Positions 9,899 to 18,799 of a stretch of DNA of 64,000 bases are shown one piece after another. Location: NCBI GenBank assembly GCA_003996215.1, contig QJPP01000843.1, forward strand, positions 186,001 to 250,000. The letters run 5' to 3'. Every line of letters begins with the position of its first letter. Position 1 is the first letter of the stretch. The position numbers and the translations under genes are program-made. The notes beneath the pieces are model-generated. The model saw only the letters and a program-made list of their open reading frames with translations. It had not been told where the DNA came from and made no database searches. Source of the stretch: Jaltomata sinuosa. Taxonomy: Eukaryota > Streptophyta > Magnoliopsida > Solanales > Solanaceae.

Positions 9899-10156
9899 AT
9901 GAACATGGATAATAATATTATGCCTACTTACTTCACCTATTTACATGATGAAATGATTTATGATTATAAGATATTAATCTTACATGTGCTCAAAGATATA
10001 GAAATAATAGAACTAAGAAAACTGATATGGGAAAAGATATTCAGTGATGAAGATCTAGAACTAATAAATCAAGAATGGTATCAAATAGGATTACATGAAC
10101 TAGACTCAGAATTAGGAAAGTTTAATATTAATGAACTAGAATTAGATTCAGATTGA
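9899..10156 (+). CDS. Pararetroviral small ORF 1, acidic, unknown function
   Basis: 85 residues from the first ATG in frame; a TTG-started frame reaches back to 9872. The protein is acidic, especially the C-terminal third (repeated Glu/Leu/Asp, ending LELDSD), with no membrane segment or known motif. Its stop TGA (10154-10156) overlaps the next ATG in ATGATG-like fashion. It is intact. Caulimovirids encode small accessory proteins (virion-associated, aphid-transmission), but no similarity could be recognised here. Confidence 0.6.
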   Translation: MNMDNNIMPTYFTYLHDEMIYDYKILILHVLKDIEIIELRKLIWEKIFSDEDLELINQEWYQIGLHELDSELGKFNINELELDSD

Positions 10157-10359
10157 TGATAAATTACGAATATTTACATTACTGGTACGAAACTAGAGTA
10201 GACATAACCATACTAGGAAATTTGATAAAAGAAAATATAGAAATGTATCAAAAAACCCAACATATAGTATATCTAGAATATATTCTGGCAAATGTAAAAG
10301 AAATAATTAGACTAATTCCGCTAAGCGAAATTTATTACCAGAATATAGGTACATGGTAG
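10156..10359 (+). CDS. Pararetroviral small ORF 2, unknown function
   Basis: 67 residues from the ATG at 10156 that overlaps the stop of small ORF 1 (TGATG). Rich in Ile, Tyr and Glu, without a recognisable motif. Its own stop TAG at 10357-10359 overlaps the start of small ORF 3. The chain of overlaps suggests polycistronic translation by reinitiation, which caulimovirids achieve with a transactivator. Confidence 0.55.
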   Translation: MINYEYLHYWYETRVDITILGNLIKENIEMYQKTQHIVYLEYILANVKEIIRLIPLSEIYYQNIGTW

Positions 10360-10583
10360 GGACCCCCCAAAAAATTAGTATCAGAGCTATGGATGATTTG
10401 AGTTATACTAGAAAGAAGATAAGAAAACTAAAAAGAAAATTAAAGAATTTATATCCAGAATATAAACAACTTAGTATAACAAAAAATGATAATGATAAAT
10501 TAACTAAGGTAATAGATAAAATATCTAAAATAGAATACAAATATATAAAATACTTAAAGAAACAAAAGACATTTAATGAATAA
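10353..10583 (+). CDS. Pararetroviral small ORF 3, basic, coiled-coil-like
   Basis: 76 residues, Lys/Arg-rich, with a heptad-like stretch (SYTRKKIRKLKRKLKNLY and VIDKISKIEYKYIKYLKK) suggesting a helical, nucleic-acid-binding or self-associating peptide. Start overlaps the preceding stop by 7 nt; stop overlaps the next start by 8 nt. The tRNA-Met-type primer site lies inside its first codons. Length and basic helix are reminiscent of caulimovirid virion-associated proteins, but this is inference. Confidence 0.6.
   Translation: MVGTPQKISIRAMDDLSYTRKKIRKLKRKLKNLYPEYKQLSITKNDNDKLTKVIDKISKIEYKYIKYLKKQKTFNE
10376..10387 (+). promoter_or_regulatory. Putative tRNA-Met primer binding site of the pararetrovirus
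   Basis: TAGTATCAGAGC matches the caulimovirid minus-strand primer site TGGTATCAGAGC (complement of the 3' end of initiator tRNA-Met) at 11 of 12 positions. It lies about 950 nt downstream of the predicted transcript start and inside small ORF 3. A coding location has been reported for cassava vein mosaic virus-like members of the family. The site defines where reverse transcription would begin. Confidence 0.7.
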
Positions 10584-10770
10584 ATACGAGGAAGAACTAA
10601 CAGAAATGATTAAACAAACAAGACAAGAAATTACACATAGAGAACAAAGACTTAATGAAAACATATTTGCAGGAGTATGCCATAGATCAATATTGGCACA
10701 AAGAAAGGAAATATTCTACTTATATATAGAATTACAAAAACTAACATATAAGTTACAACATAACTTATAA
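10576..10770 (+). CDS. Pararetroviral small ORF 4, helical, unknown function
   Basis: 64 residues, Glu/Lys/Gln-rich and probably all helical (EEELTEMIKQTRQEITHREQ). It starts within the stop region of small ORF 3 (ATGAATAA) and stops one base before the capsid ATG. No recognisable family. Intact. Confidence 0.55.
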   Translation: MNKYEEELTEMIKQTRQEITHREQRLNENIFAGVCHRSILAQRKEIFYLYIELQKLTYKLQHNL

Positions 10771-10771
10771 A

Positions 10772-12532
10772 ATGAATAAAGAAGAGTTTGCTATAGACGA
10801 AAAAACATATGAAAATCACGAAGGATTAAAAATAAAGATCATATTTTCAAATCTAGGAAGACGATATAAGAAAATAGGAGATAATCTCAGTCTAATGTTA
10901 GAAAAAGAATCATTAAGACTAGAAGATAACTTAACGGCAATGGTAAGGCTTGCTAGAGAAAATGAAGAGATAGACCGAAAAAATGAAATAACTATTATTA
11001 AACAACAGGCAAAACAGGAAATACAAAAAATTGAAGAAGTAAAAAATGACAGAATAATAGCATTAGAAAAAGAATTAGCTAAGTTAAAAGAATTATATGC
11101 GGCAAAACAAAAAGAAAAAGAAATTGAGGCAAAATTAAAAACTGAAATAGAAAATTTCAAAGAAAAACTACAAATAGAAGAACCAATTGAAGAAGAAGAG
11201 TTAGGTATAAATGAAATAAGTGAAATAAATGATAATCAGACACAACAGAATTCGGAAATAAGTGAGACTTATACAGAAATGATAACAAATATAGAAAAAA
11301 TAGACGAGAATATTGAAATAAATGCAGGAGATGTAGAAAAAGAAAAAGAACAAGAAGCTAGCACATCAGGAGTTAAAAATCCAAAAATTTTAAATCCAAT
11401 ATATTATACAGTAAGTTATGAGCAATCTGACAGACAAAACAGTTTATGGGATAAAAATAGAAAATGGACTCCAAAACCAACTTATCAGAATAGTAATTTC
11501 TTAGAGTTAGACTGTGTAACAGACATAAATAAAGCAATTCAACTATGGATAGGATATATAGCAAAACAATTAATAGAGAATAAAATAAGCATAGCAGAAA
11601 CACCAGGATACATAGAACGAACACTCTTAGGAACAGTAAAATTATGGTTACACAACTTATCAGAAGAATATATAAATACACTAAGAAGTAATAAAACTGT
11701 AGATGATAAAGCAGCAACTACAGCTATAGATATTTTAAAGAAATATGAAATAGCAATACGAAATGAATTTAGTAGTACGACCACAGAAACAGAAGAACAA
11801 AATAAAGATAAACAATTAAACAGAAATTTAATGTTAAAATTAGCAATATGTAATATGTGTTACATAGATGAATATACATGTGTGTTTAGAGAATATTATT
11901 ACAAAGGAACTTATACGCCAGAAGAAGCAAAAGAAGTAAGGAGATTATATTTTACAAAATTGCCAGAACCATTCAGCTCAAGAATAATAAAAGACTGGAA
12001 TGAAGCAGGTTTACAAGATACTCTAGGAGCAAGCATAAGATTTTTACAAAAATGGTATTCAGATATATGTGAGAAACGTAGAGAAAAAATGAAAATGGAA
12101 AAATCTATAATGGAAAATCTATCTTGTTGTAAAGACAAAGTAGCACCCCAATTTGGATGTAAAGATAATTACTATAAAAAGAATAGAAAAAGAGGAAAAT
12201 TCAAAAGATATAAATCCCAATATAAACATAAAAGGCCTAGACGAAGGTATTATGTAAAGAATTTTAACAAAAAGAGACCGTTTAAACCAAAAAAGAAAAT
12301 AACTGAATGTACATGTTATAATTGTGAAAAATTAGGACATTTAGCTAGAGATTGTAAATTACCTAAAAATCCTAAGAAAAAGCAAATAGCAGAAATAATA
12401 ATAAATAATGAAGAATATATGCAATTAGAATATTTAGACTATGAACTAGACAGTGACGATAGTATATATGAATTATCTGAAAATGAGTTGAATGAAGAAT
12501 TAGAAAAAGAAGAATCAGACAATAATGGCTGA
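10772..12532 (+). CDS. Pararetroviral capsid protein (coat protein)
   Basis: 586 residues, uninterrupted. Residues about 50-130 form a long charged coiled coil; an acidic Glu-rich segment follows (about 131-200). The central part (about 205-440) is the capsid domain. A very basic stretch (about 470-510) precedes a CCHC zinc knuckle, CYNCEKLGHLARDC, at residues 515-528 (12314-12355), the nucleic-acid-binding signature of caulimovirid coat proteins. The C-terminus is strongly acidic, also typical. It begins one base after small ORF 4 and overlaps the movement-protein start by 8 nt. Expected role: forms the icosahedral particle and packages RNA or DNA. Confidence 0.88.
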   Translation: MNKEEFAIDEKTYENHEGLKIKIIFSNLGRRYKKIGDNLSLMLEKESLRLEDNLTAMVRLARENEEIDRKNEITIIKQQAKQEIQKIEEVKNDRIIALEKELAKLKELYAAKQKEKEIEAKLKTEIENFKEKLQIEEPIEEEELGINEISEINDNQTQQNSEISETYTEMITNIEKIDENIEINAGDVEKEKEQEASTSGVKNPKILNPIYYTVSYEQSDRQNSLWDKNRKWTPKPTYQNSNFLELDCVTDINKAIQLWIGYIAKQLIENKISIAETPGYIERTLLGTVKLWLHNLSEEYINTLRSNKTVDDKAATTAIDILKKYEIAIRNEFSSTTTETEEQNKDKQLNRNLMLKLAICNMCYIDEYTCVFREYYYKGTYTPEEAKEVRRLYFTKLPEPFSSRIIKDWNEAGLQDTLGASIRFLQKWYSDICEKRREKMKMEKSIMENLSCCKDKVAPQFGCKDNYYKKNRKRGKFKRYKSQYKHKRPRRRYYVKNFNKKRPFKPKKKITECTCYNCEKLGHLARDCKLPKNPKKKQIAEIIINNEEYMQLEYLDYELDSDDSIYELSENELNEELEKEESDNNG

Positions 12533-13724
12533 AAATGATATACAAATAATAGACAAGGAAGAACATATAAATAAAGAATCCTCAGAACAGAAAGTTATAT
12601 TTGATGCAAATATATTTGAACAAATAAAAGGAAAAGAATTAGACTTAAGTGTAGAAAAAATATTTAAATTACCAAGGCTAAAAAATATATTCAAACGACA
12701 AAAAGAAGAATATTATGTGGTAAGTCAGAAAGAACATATAATAGACTGTAAATATACCAATGGAAAAGCAAAAATACCTATAATAAATAAGAGAATAATA
12801 AATAAAGAAATACAAGCAATACAGGCCAAAGAACCAATAAAATATGTACATCTAGGAGGAACGGAAATATTAATAAAAGCATGTTTTAGAGAAGGTATAG
12901 ATACACCCATAGAAATATACTTAGCAGACGACAGAATAATCGAACCTATAGAAAAAAGTATAATAAGTGCAGTAAAAGGAAATTTAATATATCAAAAGTT
13001 TAAATTCATAATAAGCGCCAACTATTCAGTAGCAATAAATGACAGGAATATAGATAAATCATTAGTACTATATTGGAAAATGACAGGAATAGAATTAGCC
13101 CCAGGTAGTAAAATATTCACAGCAAGATGTAAAAATTTATATGTCTTAACAACAAAACATAAGATAACAGCAAAAAACAAAATCAATAGGATAAAAATAG
13201 AAAATCCATTTGAACAAATTGTCACAGTAATAGATAATAATGATTATAGCTATAAGGAAATTGATATAGAGGAAGATCTAGAAATAGTAAGTGATAGGAT
13301 AAGCACATCTAGAAAAAGTCATAGTGAAACACCCCAGTCATCAAGATATTCAGTAGGAATAAAAGAAATAGAGCCATATCACTATTATATAACTGGAATA
13401 TTAGAACAAAGAAAATTTATTATAACAATAATTACAGGTCAGAAGGAAAATTATATAACAAGAGAATTAGTAACAGAAGAAGAAATAAATTCTATAGAAC
13501 AGTCAGAATTACCAAAAGAATTTACAGCATTAAGAGAAACAGTAGAAAAGGAATTAATCATTGGCGGAATACCAATGGTAATAAATTTTAAAATATATCA
13601 CGGAGATAAAAATATTATATTAGGAATAAAATGGTTAGAAGGCATAAAACCATATAATTTAGAAAACACTCAGTTAACCGTGACATATAAAAATAAGAAA
13701 GTCATAATAAAAAGGACAATGTGA
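12525..13724 (+). CDS. Pararetroviral movement protein (30K superfamily)
   Basis: 399 residues, uninterrupted. The core at residues about 105-260 carries the 30K-superfamily look: a beta-rich block with GGTEILIKACFREG followed by IEIYLADDRI, whose Asp is the conserved residue of that superfamily. Such proteins line plasmodesmata and move virus between cells. The start ATG overlaps the capsid stop region (ATGGCTGA); the stop lies 7 bases before the polymerase ATG. A separate ORF between capsid and polymerase is the cavemovirus/solendovirus order. Confidence 0.82.
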   Translation: MAENDIQIIDKEEHINKESSEQKVIFDANIFEQIKGKELDLSVEKIFKLPRLKNIFKRQKEEYYVVSQKEHIIDCKYTNGKAKIPIINKRIINKEIQAIQAKEPIKYVHLGGTEILIKACFREGIDTPIEIYLADDRIIEPIEKSIISAVKGNLIYQKFKFIISANYSVAINDRNIDKSLVLYWKMTGIELAPGSKIFTARCKNLYVLTTKHKITAKNKINRIKIENPFEQIVTVIDNNDYSYKEIDIEEDLEIVSDRISTSRKSHSETPQSSRYSVGIKEIEPYHYYITGILEQRKFIITIITGQKENYITRELVTEEEINSIEQSELPKEFTALRETVEKELIIGGIPMVINFKIYHGDKNIILGIKWLEGIKPYNLENTQLTVTYKNKKVIIKRTM

Positions 13725-13731
13725 GATAAAA

Positions 13732-15636
13732 ATGAAAATCTACATACTTGCCAAAATAATAGTAGAAAATTACTACAATAGATATTATACCCCGATGATA
13801 GATACAGGAGCAGAAGCTAATATGTGTAAACATAATTGCCTACCAGAAGAAAAATGGGAAAAATTAACTACACCAATAGTAGTAACAGGATTTAATAATG
13901 AAGGAAGCATGATAAATCATAAAGCAAGAAATGTAAAATTACAAATATGGGATAAGATATTAACTATAGAAGAAATATATAGTTATGAGTTCACAAACAA
14001 GGATATACTTCTAGGAATGCCGTTTCTAGAAAAACTATATCCACATATAATAACAAAAACACACTGGTGGTTTACGACACCATGTAAACACAAAGTAGGA
14101 GCTAAGAGAGTATATAATAAAAACAGAAAGCCTACCCCATGGATAAAAGGAAGTGAGAAAATTACCCAGAAATTAGAAAATATAAAAACAAATGAGCATA
14201 GAATAGAACTAATAATATTTGCCATAGATAAACTAAAAATCATTCAAGACCAATTAGAACCACTATATAGTGAAAATCCCTTAAAAGGATGGGAAAAACA
14301 TAAAACTAAAGTAAAAATAGAATTAATTGATGAAAATAGTATAATTACCCAAAAACCTCTAAAATATAATTTTGATGATTTAAACGAATTCAAAATGCAT
14401 ATAAAAGAGTTATTAGAAAACAGATATATACAAGAAAGCAATAGCAAACACACAAGCCCAGCATTTATAGTAAATAAACATAGCGAACAAAAAAGAGGAA
14501 AAAGCAGAATGGTTATTGATTATAGAAACTTAAATGCTAAAACCAAAACATACAATTACCCAATACCCAATAAGATATTAAAAATAAGACAAGTCCAAGG
14601 ATATAATTATTTTAGTAAATTTGATTGCAAATCAGGCTTTTACCACCTTAAGCTAGAAGAAGAATCTAAAAAACTAACAGCATTCACAGTACCTCAAGGA
14701 TTTTATGAATGGAATGTATTACCTTTTTGATATAAAAATGCACCAGGTAGATACCAGCATTTTATGGATAATTACTTTAACCAATTAGAAAATTGCATAG
14801 TATATATAGATGATATACTTTTGTATTCAAGAACGCAAGATGAACATATAAAACTACTAGAAAAATTCATACATATTGTTACATATTCAGGAATTAGCCT
14901 AAGTAAGAAAAAAGCTGAAATAATGAAAAATCAAATAGAATTCTTAGGAATAGAAATAGATAAAAATGGCATAAAAATGCAGCCACATATAGTACAAAAA
15001 ATAATAAATTCTGATGAACAGATAGATACAAAGAAGAAATTACAATCATTTTTAGGATTAGTAAATCAAGTAAGAGAATATATACCAAAATTGGCAGAAA
15101 ATCTAAAACCATTACACAAGAAATTAAAGAAGGATGTAGAATATCACTTTGATGATAAGGACCAAGAACAGATAAGAAAGATAAAATTACTATGTAAGAA
15201 ATTGCCAAAACTATGTTTCCCAGAAGAAAATAAAAAATTCATCTATATAGTAGAATCCGATGCTAGTGAAATTAGCTACGGAGGAGTACTAAAATACAGA
15301 TATGATAAAGAAAAAATAGAGCATAATTGTAGATATTATTCGGGCACATTTACAAATCCCGAAATAAAATGGGAAATAAATAGAAAAGAATTATATTCAA
15401 TATATAAATGCTTATTAGCTTTTGAACCATATATTGTATATAATAAGTTTATTATTAGGACAGATAATACGCAGGTAAAATGGTGGTTAACAAAAAAAGT
15501 ACAGGATTCAGTTACGACTAAGGAGATACGACGACTCGTACTGAATATATTGAACTTCACTTTTACAATCGAAGTGATTTGTACTGATAAAAATACAATT
15601 GCAGATTACATATCAAGACAAAGCTACTCAAACTGA
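13732..15636 (+). pseudogene. Pararetroviral protease / reverse transcriptase / RNase H, one nonsense codon
   Basis: About 634 codons. Aspartic protease site DTGAEA at codon 24 (13801). RT begins near 14330: VIDYRNLNAKT, then FSKFDCKSGFYHLKL, then the catalytic YIDDILLYS (about 14803). RNase H follows with VESDAS (about 15250), the NRKELYS glutamate block and RTDNTQ, ending SRQSYSN. A TGA at 14728-14730 interrupts the frame just before the KNAPG motif; reading resumes in the same frame and is open to the end. The copy therefore cannot make full-length enzyme without readthrough. Otherwise all catalytic motifs are in place. Short length compared with retrotransposon Pol is explained by absence of an integrase, as in all caulimovirids. 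Confidence 0.9.
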
Positions 15637-15649
15637 GGAAACTACCACT

Positions 15650-15832
15650 ATGGAAGATTTACTCAAAGTTATGACGACTCTTTGTAGAGAAGTCGATAAC
15701 ATAAATAAAGAGATACAACAGATCAAAGCTAGTCAGCAGCATGACAATAAGAATGCGGAGCTATGTCAATCGGAAGACACAAAACTTCCAGAGCTACAAG
15801 GTGACGTTGGGAAACACCTAAAAACCCGGTAA
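15650..15832 (+). pseudogene. Truncated downstream viral ORF, possibly the transactivator N-terminus
   Basis: The frame overlaps the end of the polymerase ORF and has an ATG at 15650. About 60 residues follow (MEDLLKVMTTLCREVDNINK, then a Gln/Asp-rich part), predicted helical. At 15828 the sequence switches to an inverted piece of the capsid gene and the frame closes. Cavemo- and solendoviruses have a translation transactivator gene here, so this may be its beginning; similarity was not recognised directly. Confidence 0.45.
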
Positions 15833-15946
15833 TTTACAATCTCTAGCTAAATGTCCTAATTTTCCACAATTATAACATGTACATTCAGTTATTTTCTTTT
15901 TTGGTTTAAACGGTCTCTTTTTGTTAAAATTCTTTACATAATACCT
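15828..15946 (-). repeat. Inverted scrap of the capsid gene (copy of 12245-12363)
   Basis: 119 bp, the reverse complement of 12245-12363 with no indel and about one mismatch. It covers the basic stretch and zinc knuckle of the capsid gene. The left junction shares GGT with the donor, a possible microhomology. Confidence 0.93.
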
Positions 15947-16057
15947 ATTCCTGTCATTTTCCAATATAGTACTAATGATTTATCTATATTCCTGTCATTT
16001 ATTGCTACTGAATAGTTGGCGCTTATTATGAATTTAAACTTTTGATATATTAAATTT
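15947..16057 (-). repeat. Inverted scrap of the movement-protein gene (copy of 12980-13090)
   Basis: 111 bp, the reverse complement of 12980-13090 without indels. It joins directly to the capsid scrap at 15946/15947. The order of the two scraps is opposite to that expected of one continuous inverted segment, so at least two joins were needed. Confidence 0.92.
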
Positions 16058-16184
16058 TACCTGAATAACTATTAAGACTGCTAGTTCAAAATATGAAAAA
16101 CAACAATATCCATCAAAAGGATCTGAAGTGCGATAATAAGTGCAACAGTGCCATTGTATTTTACCTCTCGTGTCGTATATGAAC

Positions 16185-16625
16185 TACTAGAACAAGTGAA
16201 GCAAGTGCCATTAGATTCTTCCTCTCCTACAACACAAGAAGTAAAAAAACAAGTGCAGCAAGTGCCTCTGAGTTCTACCTTTCCTACATCACAAGAAATA
16301 CAAAAATAAGTGCAACAAGTGTCGTTGCGTTCTACCACTTCTACAACACAAGAAGTTTTGAAAAATTGGCAGCAAGTGTCATTGTTCTACCTCTTCTGCA
16401 ACACAAATAGTTCTGAAAAATGGGCAGCAAGTTTCACTGCATTCTACCTCTTCTACAACAAAAACAGTTCCAAAAAATGGGCAGCAAGTGTTACTGTGTT
16501 CTACCTCTTTTCAACAAAAACATTTTAAAAAAATGGGCAGCACGTGTCACTAAATACTACCTCTTCTGCAACACAAGCAATACCAAAAAATGGGCAGCAA
16601 GTGTCACTTGATACTACCACTCATG
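16185..16625 (+). repeat. Degenerate coding minisatellite, unit about 60 bp
   Basis: About seven imperfect units built around GGGCAGCAAGTGTCACT and TCTACCTCTTCTACAACA. In one frame they encode a QQVSL..ST(S/T)STTQ peptide of about 20 residues per unit. The units accumulate stops and shifts to the right. They precede the conserved CACTA exon, so they are probably the repetitive N-terminal part of that protein. Confidence 0.75.
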
Positions 16626-18090
16626 AAACAAATGAACAATCTTAGGAACAAGGCAAGAATATATACATTTCAATCATAAATTAAACTAACGTTAATGATT
16701 TAGTGATTATCTCTAATTCATAATTATTGTAGGCCATTCCATTGAAAAAATAAAGAGAAGTAGAACACAAATGCAATGTGTACATGGGAGGACTGAACGT
16801 AAACTGATCGTGTTAAATGAGGACAACCAACCAATTGGTCCTACTGTATCAGTTGTACAAGAGTTAAGCAGCTTCCTTGGCACATTGGCCAGGAATTCGA
16901 CCTTTTGTCCTCTTAATGTAAAGACTTGGAAGAAAATGAACACAAAGAAGGACATGTGGACATATATCAAGTTTTGGAGTTTCAATGTTTCAATTTTTTG
17001 TTGAAGATATTTTATTATTTTTGCACTAACCCAATTATACCAATTTGTAGGAGAAATATGACATTCCTAGTGTTGGAAAGAAATAGGCTTTAAAAACAAT
17101 TTAATATGCTTGGAGAACTTTTAAGAGTCGGTTGAAGAAACAACATTAAACGATATCCCAATGAAAAAGTTCGAATGGAGAAAAGGCCTAATTATGTTTC
17201 AGAATCTGAATTTAAGGTTTTTCTTGATTATTGGAACTCTGATGAAGCCTAAGTAAGATATATTTATTGCTATATTTTATTGTCTTTAAACTAAGCTCAA
17301 GAAATTAGTCCATTCTCCTTTTTGATTGGTTACAAGATATCTTTACATACTAATAAAGTACTGGTGTTGTTGTTTATATATATAATGATGATGTAATATT
17401 ATAGAAAACATCTCGTACTATAATGAGAATCAAAAAAAGTTGAGGTATCCGCACACTGTTGGAAAGAGAAGTTTTGCTTTAATAAGCGAGATTTGATATT
17501 TTCTCTTATTTTTTTATTAAATATGAACTTGTTTTCTTGCTCGAGAAGATCATTATGTCAAATTTTATGTAACCAGGAAAAAAAGAAAGAAAAAGGCGGT
17601 GTTGTGTCAAGAAAGGACATTTTTATGGCCACACAATCAATGAAACCTAATAGAGTATACAAGGAATCATATGGAGATCCAATTTGCAAAATTGTATGAC
17701 ATTTTCCACTTTAATATTTGTCGATATCATTTGTTTGCTCTTTATTATTGATTCAGTTATATTTACTTGAATTCTCTTCTCTTGAAATGTATTTGTAGAA
17801 TGAAATGGAGAGATTTCAAACTCAAGAAAGTGAAGATGGTACTTAGCCAGTTGATGCATTTGCATCAGTTATAGGACCTGAGCATCCAGGTCGTGTAAGA
17901 TTATATGGACATGGGGTTACCAAAACATCATTGAAAGAAAAAGTGGGAGATCCTATATCCTCTACGGATGATATGGTGCAACAAAGATTGGAGGAAATAG
18001 AAAAGAGGATGAAACAAACAATGCTGAAAAAATTTGAGGAACAAAAGGATACTATGCAACAACAAATTGCAATTAACCTTATTGCATGAC
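16300..18090 (+). pseudogene. Plant Ptta/En/Spm-family transposon protein (TNPA-like), decayed
   Basis: Proteins of this family bind CACTA subterminal repeats and assist transposition. After the repetitive N-terminus, the exon at about 16735-16975 encodes GRTERKLIVLNEDNQPIGPT and a TFCPLNVKTWKKM block, then KKDMWTYIK. The next exon (about 17050-17255) has EKYDIP, lysine-rich KSRLKKQ, and RPNYVSESEFKVFLDYW; the next (about 17405-17690) has NQKKLRYPHTVGKRSFAL, then FMATQSM and YGDPICKI; the last (about 17800-18090) has DAFASVIGPEHPGRVRLYGHG and a long Glu/Lys/Gln coiled coil. Introns separate these blocks. In-frame stops (for example near 17083 and 17844) and shifts make it a pseudogene. Confidence 0.75.
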
Positions 18091-18210
18091 TTTAGCGCCT
18101 GAACCCTGAATTACGACTCGACCCCGACATGCTAGCATTTTGTGATCATTCTCATTCTTCGGAAGAAACTTCCTCTTCTCAAGGTTAGTACTTCTACTAC
18201 TTCCCCTCCT

Positions 18211-18345
18211 CTTTTTCTTCTTCTTCTTCTTCTTCTTCTTCTTCTTCTTCTTCTTCTTCTTCTTCTTCTTCTTCTTCTTCTTCTTCTTCTTCTTCTTCTT
18301 CTTCTTCTTCTTCTTCTTCTTCTTCATCTTCTTCTTCTTTCACAG
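18211..18345. repeat. (CTT)n microsatellite
   Basis: About 40 uninterrupted CTT/TTC triplets, with a single A interruption near 18326. A lysine-only frame on the minus strand and a leucine-only frame on + are artefacts of it. It would be highly variable between individuals. Confidence 0.97.
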
Positions 18346-18799
18346 TGGACTGCTACTTTGTACTATTGATATTTCTTTGGTGAAAATGCTGCTTGAAAAT
18401 TTGTACTACTAGATTACACCTCTCATGGTGTGAGAATAATGAGTTTTAAGATTTTTCCCATGTCAAAAGACTCAGTTTTAAACATTAAAATATCACGTGA
18501 ATTTACTTTTTGGAACTTTTATTCCCTCCCCTCTCATCTGAAACTTCTATTGAAAATGACATGTGGGTTTGCTTTATGTTAGTTCATGGTGCCTGCATGA
18601 TTTAGACTAAATATTAATCAATGTTAGAAGATTGTTTTTAGCATCACTGGTTAGAGAGGTTGAGTCTCAATGATATTACTAGAAAGTAATGGGAGTTTAA
18701 TGTAGAATTTTTCTTGATCATAATCTTCTTCTTTCACAATAGACTGCTACAACTACTGCCTTTCATTTTTTCATGGGCTTCATTTTGGTAATTGCATTT
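18346..18799. other. Non-coding CACTA interior left of element A1
   Basis: No ORF supported. The phrase CTTCTTCTTTCACA(G/A)TGGACTGCTAC-like at 18330-18355 recurs at about 18725-18750, a short direct duplication. The last five bases (18795-18799, CATTT) are the left target duplication of A1. Confidence 0.5.

Larger units (their letters stand above)
9135..16057 (+). mobile_element. Endogenous pararetrovirus (Caulimoviridae), nearly full length, rearranged 3' end
   Basis: Caulimovirids are plant reverse-transcribing DNA viruses; copies integrate into nuclear DNA without an integrase. Visible in order: TATA promoter, leader with short ORFs, four small ORFs, capsid protein, movement protein, and a protease/RT/RNase H ORF, then the beginning of another ORF. 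Capsid before movement protein before polymerase matches the cavemovirus/solendovirus arrangement rather than caulimo-, badna- or petuvirus. The plus strand is strongly A-rich with A/T-ending codons, unlike its neighbours. There are no LTRs and no target duplication, as expected. The 3' end (15828-16057) consists of two inverted scraps of the same virus. The left border near 9135 is approximate, set by change of base composition. Only one clear nonsense codon breaks the main ORFs. Confidence 0.92.
16058..18799 (+). mobile_element. CACTA (En/Spm) element, segment 1 of 3
   Basis: Carries exons of a plant Ptta/En/Spm-family protein on +. The segment is bounded by the viral scraps on the left and by Athila-type element A1 on the right; CACTA sequence appears to continue at 40169-42186 and 58947-59603, where the 3' terminus is seen. 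The strand of the gene and the polarity of the terminus agree. No CACTA 5' terminus was found at the left. Confidence 0.7.

Noticed and set aside
10816..15560. Several minus-strand frames of 60-114 codons
   Set aside because: They are shadows of the A-rich viral coding strand; hydrophobic Leu/Ile/Phe composition is the antisense of Lys/Asn/Glu-rich codons.
9899..15636. Bacterial-type operon because of overlapping genes
   Set aside because: Gene content (coat protein, movement protein, RT/RNase H), plant context and TATA promoter identify a caulimovirid.
18079..18327. Minus-strand frame of almost pure lysine and plus-strand frame of pure leucine
   Set aside because: Both are translations of the (CTT)n microsatellite.
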